Below, one piece after another: positions 34,632 through 40,129 of a stretch of DNA of 40,129 bases. The notes beneath the pieces were generated by a model. The model was not told the origin of the DNA, did no database searches, and saw only the letters and a program-made list of their open reading frames with translations. Made by a program: the position numbers and the translations under genes. The stretch spans positions 1 through 40,129 of the forward strand of contig CAJBRT010000031.1 in the NCBI GenBank assembly GCA_903958045.1, in the 5' to 3' direction. This stretch comes from an uncultured Bacteroidota bacterium. GTDB taxonomy: Bacteria > Bacteroidota > Bacteroidia > Chitinophagales > Chitinophagaceae. Position 1 is the stretch's first letter; each line of letters begins with the position of its first letter.

Positions 34632-35659
34632 TAAAATGTTCCTTTGATTTCAATACTTGGCTTCCATCTATGAATTGATAGCGATAATGCTAAATTATAA
34701 TTTTCCTGCAAGAATTTCCTTCTCGTATCTTTTGTTTGTCCTGTTTGATTTATAATTGTTTCTGCTAAGGGGTGTTTACTTTCGATATAAAATTCATTTC
34801 GATTAAAAAGCCTTTCGAGAAATCGCTTTTCGGGGATTTTTGCCTTTTTATCAGAGTTTATTGAACTATCAGACAATACTAAATTCCAAACTCCATTGAT
34901 ATTAGCTCCCTGTTTAGAATGTTCCAGCTTATTTACATGAGGTAGAAAGTGGTCAACATCACAGGTATAAGTGTCATTTTTATTAATTGATATATCTTGA
35001 AAGGAATAAAAACATTTACCTTTTTGATAACCGTTTAATGAGTCACGAACTGATGTTACATCGATTCTTTTCATAAAACTGCTTTCAATAAAAAATTGAG
35101 ATTTTTCATTATCATGCTTAACCTCTAAAAGATTTGGATTTATTTGAAGATTCCATGCTGTTTCAACTAAATTCCATCTAGCTTCTACTTCTTGTTCAAG
35201 ATTTCTATATTGAAAAAGTTCTTTGATTTTTAATAGATTGTCTGTTACAATGATATCTTTATTCCCTTGTTTGTAATCCTTTTCGTAAAACTTGTTTGGT
35301 ATTGTACCTCCATTTACATTTTGAAAAGCATCAACTACATTCACAAAACCGTATTTTTCAGTTATACTGTATAGCTCGTCTTTTGAAATACTTTCAGAAA
35401 TATAGTCTCTGCAACCCGATAAGAATTTACTAGAAGCTGAACTCCCCTGTTTGTCATTTTTTTTTAAATGCTCAACAATAGAGTCAGCAAAGGGAATTGC
35501 TAATTCTGCAAGAGATATCTTGTTTTTTTGTTCATCAATTAAACCAAGAAGTGATTTTGCAAATGCAAATTTGTAAGTTGCAGAATTTTTTCCAAATAGA
35601 ATTAATGCTCTCCATTGAGATTCAATTGAAGGGTCATTTATTTGAAATTTTGTAGTCAT
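34631..35659 (-). CDS. HNH endonuclease domain protein
   Basis: 342 residues, no signal peptide. The N-terminal ~200 residues are an alpha-helical domain ('QWRALILFGKNSATYKFAFA', 'ARWNLVETAWN') that I recognise only as recurring in a family of HNH proteins. The HNH core follows 'NGYQKGKCFYSF' at 209-220: 'DVDHFLPH' (234-241) gives the metal-binding Asp/His, 'NGVWNLVLSD' gives the Asn, and 'NSDKKAK' closes it. The CxxC pairs that usually form a zinc knuckle in this family appear lost: CFYS in the first and SDSSIN in the second. The gene starts 15 bases after the Fe-S gene on the same strand and overlaps the HIT gene by one base. GC is about 28-33% in the stretches I counted. A nuclease in defence is the favoured idea. 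Confidence 0.82.
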   Translation of the reverse strand: MTTKFQINDPSIESQWRALILFGKNSATYKFAFAKSLLGLIDEQKNKISLAELAIPFADSIVEHLKKNDKQGSSASSKFLSGCRDYISESISKDELYSITEKYGFVNVVDAFQNVNGGTIPNKFYEKDYKQGNKDIIVTDNLLKIKELFQYRNLEQEVEARWNLVETAWNLQINPNLLEVKHDNEKSQFFIESSFMKRIDVTSVRDSLNGYQKGKCFYSFQDISINKNDTYTCDVDHFLPHVNKLEHSKQGANINGVWNLVLSDSSINSDKKAKIPEKRFLERLFNRNEFYIESKHPLAETIINQTGQTKDTRRKFLQENYNLALSLSIHRWKPSIEIKGTF

Positions 35660-35674
35660 TAAAACGCTCTGAGT

Positions 35675-36028
35675 CTAAACCGCAAAGGAAGTGCCACATC
35701 CGCAGGTTTTGCTTGCATTAGGGTTGCTAAATGTAAAACCACGGCTGTTCAGTCCGCCCTGCCAGTCCACTTCCATTCCAAACAGGTATAGTTGGTGGCT
35801 ATTATTCATGATACATTCAATGCCTTCTATTTCAAAATGCGTGTCTTCTGGTAAGGGTAAATCAAAGCCAAGTACATAGGTCATACCGCTACATCCTCCC
35901 CCTTTAACGCCAATTCTAAGGCGCTGGTTGGTGTCAAAGCCGTCTTCTGCCATCAGGCGCTTAATTTCCACTATTGCGCCCTCTGTTAAGGTTACTGGTG
36001 CCGTTTGTGTGATTGTTGAGCTAGACAT
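35675..36028 (-). CDS. A-type iron-sulfur cluster carrier (IscA/ErpA/SufA family)
   Basis: 117 residues. The three conserved cysteines are visible: one in 'GVKGGGCSGMTYVLGF' and two in 'SKTCGCGTSFAV' near the C-terminus. It accepts and delivers Fe-S clusters to apo-proteins in the cytoplasm. 'YLFGMEVDWQGGLNSRGFTF' is the standard central block. Which of IscA, ErpA or SufA is best cannot be told from sequence alone. It is the first gene of the leftward group Fe-S carrier - HNH - HIT, and no other isc or suf gene is nearby. Confidence 0.94.
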   Translation of the reverse strand: MSSSTITQTAPVTLTEGAIVEIKRLMAEDGFDTNQRLRIGVKGGGCSGMTYVLGFDLPLPEDTHFEIEGIECIMNNSHQLYLFGMEVDWQGGLNSRGFTFSNPNASKTCGCGTSFAV

Positions 36029-36044
36029 AAGATCTAATTTTAGG

Positions 36045-36052
36045 CAAAGCTA
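36045..36052 (-). promoter_or_regulatory. -7 element (TAGCTTTG) of the Fe-S carrier gene
   Basis: The minus strand reads TAGCTTTG, a perfect TAnnTTTG, 16 bases before the ATG. It is the only promoter candidate I see for the Fe-S - HNH - HIT group. Confidence 0.42.
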
Positions 36053-36074
36053 CTAAGAGGAGCGCAGATTGCCT

Positions 36075-36082
36075 TATTTTTG
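36075..36082 (+). promoter_or_regulatory. -7 element (TATTTTTG) of the gene at 36097
   Basis: TATTTTTG matches TAnnTTTG and ends 14 bases before the ATG at 36097. Together with the minus-strand element at 36045-36052 it forms a compact divergent promoter region. Confidence 0.4.
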
Positions 36083-36096
36083 ATAAAATTTAGCAA

Positions 36097-36615
36097 ATGC
36101 TTGATACAACAACTGTTTTAACTGTTGTCATTGCAGTAATCATTGGGCTATTTGTAGCTACCCTTATTTACCTTCAACAAAAAATTGGGGTGGCAGCAAA
36201 AGCGGTGGACAAAGATACCCAATTACTAAAATTACAAGCTTACGAAAGGCTCATCTTACTTGCCAACCGCATAGCCATTCCACATCTAGTATCCCGTCTT
36301 CAACAAGATGGTAAAAGTAGCGGCAGTATATCCTCTACCGATCAACAACTACTACTTGTGGCAACCATCAAAGAAGAGTTTGAACACAATGTTACCCAGC
36401 AATTGTATGTTTCTAAAACAGCATGGGATGCAATAACAAATTTTAAAGAAAAAAATATTTTACTCATACACCAAGCAGCCGCAACCCTACCTGTGGGTGC
36501 AACGGCTGGCGAACTGAATAGATTACTCATTAGTTTTTTAGCAAATGACCCATCTGGCGACATGCACCAATTAGTAAGCGAAGTATTAAGCCTCGAAGTA
36601 AAACAAATGATATAA
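36097..36615 (+). CDS. Membrane-anchored hypothetical protein upstream of the mutase
   Basis: 172 residues. One N-terminal membrane helix ('[20 protein letters not shown]', residues ~8-27) is followed by a soluble helical domain with '[20 protein letters not shown]' and '[21 protein letters not shown]'. It resembles an uncharacterised Bacteroidota family (from memory, DUF7935). Its stop codon overlaps the start of the mutase gene (TAATG), so the two are translationally coupled. A scaffold, anchor or assembly role for the mutase is possible but unsupported beyond this linkage. Confidence 0.78.
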   Translation: MLDTTTVLTVVIAVIIGLFVATLIYLQQKIGVAAKAVDKDTQLLKLQAYERLILLANRIAIPHLVSRLQQDGKSSGSISSTDQQLLLVATIKEEFEHNVTQQLYVSKTAWDAITNFKEKNILLIHQAAATLPVGATAGELNRLLISFLANDPSGDMHQLVSEVLSLEVKQMI

Positions 36616-38183
36616 TGAGCTCCGATAGTAAAAAAACAGATAGCGGCATCGACATTAAAACGGTGTATAGTGCATCAGATATTGCAGCAAACAAAGAGGC
36701 CATAGAAAATGCACAAGCAGGCCAGTTCCCTTATACCAGAGGGGTTCAGCCAGATATGTACCGCGGCAAACTTTGGACAATGCGCCAGTACGCAGGTTTT
36801 TCTACAGCCGAAGAAAGCAATAAACGTTACCATTATTTATTATCGCAAGGTGTGATGGGCCTCAGTGTTGCTTTTGATTTACCTACACAAATTGGTTACG
36901 ATAGCGACCACGAATTAGCGGATGGTGAAGTGGGAAAAGTGGGCGTTGCCATTGATAGTTTGGATGACATGGAAATACTTTTTAAAGGCATTGATCTAGA
37001 AAAAGTAAGTACTTCCATGACCATCAATGCTACCGGATTTATTTTATTGGCATTTTATGTAGCACTTGCTAAAAAACAAGGTGCTAATTTAACGGCATTA
37101 AACGGTACCATTCAAAACGACATTTTAAAAGAATACGCCGCAAGAGGCACATATATTTATCCGCCTAAACCATCCATGCGCATCATTACCGATATTTTTG
37201 AATGGTGTAGTGTGCATGTACCAAAATGGAATACCATTTCTATATCGGGATATCATATTAGAGAAGCGGGTAGCACGGCGGTGCAAGAAATTGCATTTAC
37301 GTTAAGCAATGGTAAAGCCTATGTAAAAGCAGCCATCGATAAAGGAATGGACATCAATGTTTTTGGCAAAAGACTCTCCTTCTTTTTTAATGCGCACAAT
37401 AATTTATTTGAAGAAGTAGCCAAATTTAGAGCGGCCAGAACCATGTGGGCGTCAATCATGAAAGAACTTGGCGCCACTGATCCCAAAGCCATGATGCTTC
37501 GTTTTCATACGCAAACAGGCGGCGCCACACTTACTGCACAGCAGCCGCTCAATAATATTAGTCGCGTAACCATTCAAACCCTGGCTGCTGTTTTAGGCGG
37601 TACACAAAGTTTGCATACCAATGGATACGACGAAGCGCTTAATTTACCTACCGAAGAAGCTGCACGCATTGCTTTAAGAACCCAACAAATTGTTGCGTTT
37701 GAAAGTGGCGCACCGGATACCGTAGATCCATTAGCAGGCAGTTATTTTATTGAAAGCTTAACCGCAGAAGTAGAACAAAAAGCCTGGGAACTGATTCAAA
37801 AAATAGACGCCATGGGAGGCAGCGTAGCTGCCATAGAATCTGGATTTATGCAAGATGAAATTGCAAAAAGTGCCTACGCCTACCAAAAAGATATTGAATC
37901 TGGAGAAAAAATTATTGTGGGCGTAAATAAATTTACCATCGATGAAGCCCCTACTACTATTGCATTTAAAATAGATGATAGTATTAGACAGTTGCAAATT
38001 GACAAAATCAATACCCTCAAAAAAAATAGAGACGCCGCAAAAGTGGCCGCTTGTTTAGATGCCATTACTACTGCTGCAAAAGGCACAGACAACATCATGC
38101 CACTGGTTGTAGAAGCAGTAGAAAACAAAGCCACCCTTGGTGAAATTTCAAACGCATTAAGATCTGTGTTTGGCGAATTTTAA
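36615..38183 (+). CDS. Methylmalonyl-CoA mutase, catalytic (large) subunit without B12 domain
   Basis: 522 residues forming the TIM-barrel half of the mutase. It would interconvert methylmalonyl-CoA and succinyl-CoA in propionate metabolism, using adenosylcobalamin. Visible motifs: '[20 protein letters not shown]' near residue 40 (CoA and substrate entry, with the Tyr found in methylmalonyl-CoA mutases), '[20 protein letters not shown]', '[20 protein letters not shown]' and '[19 protein letters not shown]'. The protein stops after the barrel, and the C-terminal cobalamin-binding domain (DxHxxG) is absent, so a separate small subunit must exist elsewhere. A related acyl-CoA mutase (for example isobutyryl-CoA) is the alternative. 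It overlaps the upstream membrane protein gene by one base. Confidence 0.93.
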   Translation: MSSDSKKTDSGIDIKTVYSASDIAANKEAIENAQAGQFPYTRGVQPDMYRGKLWTMRQYAGFSTAEESNKRYHYLLSQGVMGLSVAFDLPTQIGYDSDHELADGEVGKVGVAIDSLDDMEILFKGIDLEKVSTSMTINATGFILLAFYVALAKKQGANLTALNGTIQNDILKEYAARGTYIYPPKPSMRIITDIFEWCSVHVPKWNTISISGYHIREAGSTAVQEIAFTLSNGKAYVKAAIDKGMDINVFGKRLSFFFNAHNNLFEEVAKFRAARTMWASIMKELGATDPKAMMLRFHTQTGGATLTAQQPLNNISRVTIQTLAAVLGGTQSLHTNGYDEALNLPTEEAARIALRTQQIVAFESGAPDTVDPLAGSYFIESLTAEVEQKAWELIQKIDAMGGSVAAIESGFMQDEIAKSAYAYQKDIESGEKIIVGVNKFTIDEAPTTIAFKIDDSIRQLQIDKINTLKKNRDAAKVAACLDAITTAAKGTDNIMPLVVEAVENKATLGEISNALRSVFGEF

Positions 38184-38207
38184 AAAATTTATATAAACTT
38201 TTTTATC

Positions 38208-39527
38208 ATGAAAAATGTATCCCTAGCTTTTTTACTTGCTGTTACATCACTAACCGCTGTAGCGCAAAAAAAACAAACAGCGGCGGCAAGCTCTACCCCT
38301 GCTAACTATGCAGCATTAGTAGCAGAAGTAACGCCTCAGTTAACAACATGGCGCAGGCATTTTCATGAACATCCGGAGTTAAGCAACCGAGAATTTAATA
38401 CAGGTAAATACATTGCTAACTACATGCGCTCTATTGGCTATGAAGTAAAAGAAAATGTAGCGAATACAGGTGTTGTAGCGGTTTTAAAAGGTGGTAAGCC
38501 GGGCCCAGTGGTAGCGCTTAGAGCCGATATTGATGCCCTACCGGTTACCGAGAGAAACAGTTTACCCTTTGCCTCAAAAGTAGTTACCGAATACAATGGT
38601 CAAAAAGTGGGTGTTATGCACGCTTGTGGTCATGACGCACATACTTCTATTTTAATGGGTACGGCAACAGTACTTAAAAAAATGCAAGCGGACGTGCCTG
38701 GCACTGTGGTGTTTTTATTTCAACCCGCCGAAGAAGGATCTCCAGAAGGTGAAGAAGGTGGTGCACCACTTATGATCAAACAAGGTGTATTAGAAAATCC
38801 AAAAGTAGACGTGGTATTTGGTATGCATATTAAAACGGAAGTACCGGTTGGCGAAATTCAATACAAGCCCCAAGGTTTTATGGCTTCTTCCGATTGGATT
38901 AAAATTGTCGTGAACGGAAAAGGTGCACACGGTTCCAAACCATGGACTGGCGTAGATCCTATTGCAGCATCCGCACAAATTATTCAAGGGCTACAAAATA
39001 TTGTGAGTAGACAAATGGAGCTTACCAAAGCACCTGTTGTAATTACCATTGGCGCCATTCATGGCGGTGTGCGTAACAATATTATTCCAGAGTCTTGTGA
39101 AATGATTGGTACCTTAAGAACCCTTGATCCTGGTATGCAAAAAGAATTGCATGAGCGTATCAAAAATACCGTAAGTCATATAGCAGCAAGCGCTGGTGCT
39201 ACCGCAGATGTTACCATCAGTACTAAAACACTGGTTACCTACAACGATCCTGCCCTTGTAAAACTTACGGTTCCATTTTTAGAAACAGCAGCAGGTAAAG
39301 GCAATGTAAAAGAAAGAGATTGGGATACTGGCGCCGAAGACTTTTCATTTTATGGAGAAAAAACACCTGCATTTTTCTTTTACCTAGGTGCGATGCCAAA
39401 AGGAATGAAACCATCAGAAGCGTCTTTACACCATACACCTGAATTTTTTATTGACGAATCAGGATTTGATTTGGGCGTAAAAGCATTTTGCCAATTGGTA
39501 TTTGACTACGCAGGCACCAAAAAGTAA
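38208..39527 (+). CDS. M20 family metallo-amidohydrolase, exported
   Basis: 439 residues with a signal peptide (MKNVSLAFLLAVTSLTAVAQ), so periplasmic or secreted. The M20D core is seen in 'WRRHFHEHPELSNREFNT', 'ALRADIDALPV', 'MHACGHDAHTSILMG' (metal ligands Cys140 and His142), 'LFQPAEEGSPEGEEGG' (catalytic and metal Glu), and the C-terminal 'TGAEDFSFYG'. The family hydrolyses N-acyl amino acids, hippurate or similar amides; the substrate is unknown. A dimerisation (lid) domain lies between residues ~225 and 345. It lies 24 bases after the mutase gene on the same strand and converges on YggS with a 4-base gap. Confidence 0.94.
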   Translation: MKNVSLAFLLAVTSLTAVAQKKQTAAASSTPANYAALVAEVTPQLTTWRRHFHEHPELSNREFNTGKYIANYMRSIGYEVKENVANTGVVAVLKGGKPGPVVALRADIDALPVTERNSLPFASKVVTEYNGQKVGVMHACGHDAHTSILMGTATVLKKMQADVPGTVVFLFQPAEEGSPEGEEGGAPLMIKQGVLENPKVDVVFGMHIKTEVPVGEIQYKPQGFMASSDWIKIVVNGKGAHGSKPWTGVDPIAASAQIIQGLQNIVSRQMELTKAPVVITIGAIHGGVRNNIIPESCEMIGTLRTLDPGMQKELHERIKNTVSHIAASAGATADVTISTKTLVTYNDPALVKLTVPFLETAAGKGNVKERDWDTGAEDFSFYGEKTPAFFFYLGAMPKGMKPSEASLHHTPEFFIDESGFDLGVKAFCQLVFDYAGTKK

Positions 39528-39531
39528 TTAA

Positions 39532-40129
39532 TTATTGACGGGCACCAAATAGTAAGCTTCCGATTCTAACCATGGTGCTACCAGATTTTATGGCAAGTGC
39601 ATAATCGGCACTCATACCCATACTTAATACAGCGGTAGGTTGTAGATTAAAGTGATGCGTTGTAAACAGCTCGTGCAAGTAATTAAACTCAGAAGCAACT
39701 ACTTCCTGATCATCAGAAAAGGATGCCATACCCATAAGGCCTCTAATGTTTACGTTGGGTAAATGTTTGGCAGCTTCAAGTGCATCTGATAATTCGGGTG
39801 CATCCATACCAAATTTTGTTTCCTCTTTGGCAATATGTATTTGCAACAAACAATCGATTACACGGTTATTTTTTAGGGCTTGTTTATTTATTTCTTGTAA
39901 TAATTTTAAACTGTCAACCCCATGAATGAGGTGTACAAAGGGTGCAATGTATTTGACTTTATTGCTTTGTAAATGACCAATAAAATGCCAGTTGATATTA
40001 GCAGGCAATACGGCTTGTTTTTCAACAAGTTCTTGCACATAATTTTCACCAAAATCAAGTTGCCCTAATTTGTAAAGCGCCTCAATATCGGAAGCAGGTT
40101 TAAGTTTACTCACCGCTACAAGGGTAACA
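39532..40129 (-). CDS. YggS/PLPBP family pyridoxal phosphate homeostasis protein (5' truncated by window edge)
   Basis: 199 codons are visible and the frame runs off the right edge, so the start is missing. The reading enters with 'VTLVAVSKLKPASDIEAL', where the Lys of VSK is the PLP-binding lysine. 'LDFGENYVQELVEK', 'INWHFIGHLQSNKVKYI' and the C-terminal 'LSMGMSADYALAIKSGSTMV' with 'VRIGSLLFGAR' are family motifs. It binds PLP and keeps free cofactor and vitamin B6 pools balanced. A GTG at 40113 lies inside the conserved strand and is not the start. Confidence 0.94.
   Translation of the reverse strand, partial: VTLVAVSKLKPASDIEALYKLGQLDFGENYVQELVEKQAVLPANINWHFIGHLQSNKVKYIAPFVHLIHGVDSLKLLQEINKQALKNNRVIDCLLQIHIAKEETKFGMDAPELSDALEAAKHLPNVNIRGLMGMASFSDDQEVVASEFNYLHELFTTHHFNLQPTAVLSMGMSADYALAIKSGSTMVRIGSLLFGARQ

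Noticed and set aside
34205..35675. HNH-HIT cassette as part of a mobile element
   Set aside because: No integrase, transposase, tRNA, direct repeats or terminal inverted repeats were found at its edges; only composition and position suggest acquisition.

Overview
The window looks like a chromosomal segment of a member of the Bacteroidota, probably in or near the family Chitinophagaceae. The phylum call rests on a type IX secretion (T9SS) type B cargo domain next to a PorP/SprF protein, a short primary sigma factor without region 1.1, a fused SecDF, DUF3822 and DUF3276 proteins, and recurrent TAnnTTTG promoter elements. The family call is inference only. The segment is almost entirely core, chromosomal-type gene content. 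No tRNA, rRNA, CRISPR, insertion sequence, integrase or phage gene was seen, and no gene-free stretch exceeds 300 bases. The longest gaps are 9182-9389, 14529-14660 and 28177-28321.

Layout. 1-1916 (+): end of a T9SS cargo/adhesin gene, then PorP/SprF. 1908-6043 (-): an orphan BlaI-type repressor, the proton/sodium-pumping pyrophosphatase HppA, and a lipoprotein serine hydrolase. 6157-7395 (+): phosphoglycerate dehydrogenase. 7411-9181 (-): glycosylasparaginase followed by CutC. 9390-10382 (+): a GT4 glycosyltransferase. 10391-19702 (-): a long leftward block, DUF3822 - rsmD - 5-formyl-THF cycloligase - lpxK - rnr - gyrA - TPR protein, with many start/stop overlaps in its first half. 19787-21148 (+): a MATE transporter. 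21134-24423 (-): rpoD, a terminator, then trxB - folB - TPR protein - acyl-CoA-binding protein. 24542-27704 (+): threonine aldolase, pgi, GNAT acetyltransferase. 27718-30142 (-): DUF3276 PUR-alpha-like protein and an ABC exporter half. 30210-34181 (+): small membrane protein, FKBP lipoprotein, SecDF. 34266-36028 (-): A-type Fe-S protein, HNH nuclease, HIT protein. 36097-39527 (+): membrane-anchored hypothetical, methylmalonyl-CoA mutase catalytic subunit, M20 amidohydrolase. 39532-40129 (-): YggS/PLPBP, cut by the window edge.

How the genes relate. The window mixes information processing (GyrA, RNase R, RsmD, RpoD), envelope functions (LpxK for lipid A, SecDF export, T9SS surface secretion, ABC and MATE export) and central metabolism (Pgi, SerA, threonine aldolase, folate enzymes, mutase). 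The most accessory-looking piece is the two-gene HNH-HIT cassette (34266-35659). It is visibly more AT-rich than its neighbours, the two genes overlap by one base, and it sits between a Fe-S assembly gene and the SecDF terminator. It is my best candidate for an under-described, possibly defensive, system. Other points worth checking are the C-terminal extension of HppA, a non-canonical catalytic motif in RsmD, alanine at the main quinolone-contact position of GyrA, a degenerate Walker B in the ABC exporter, and near-leaderless promoters at several genes.
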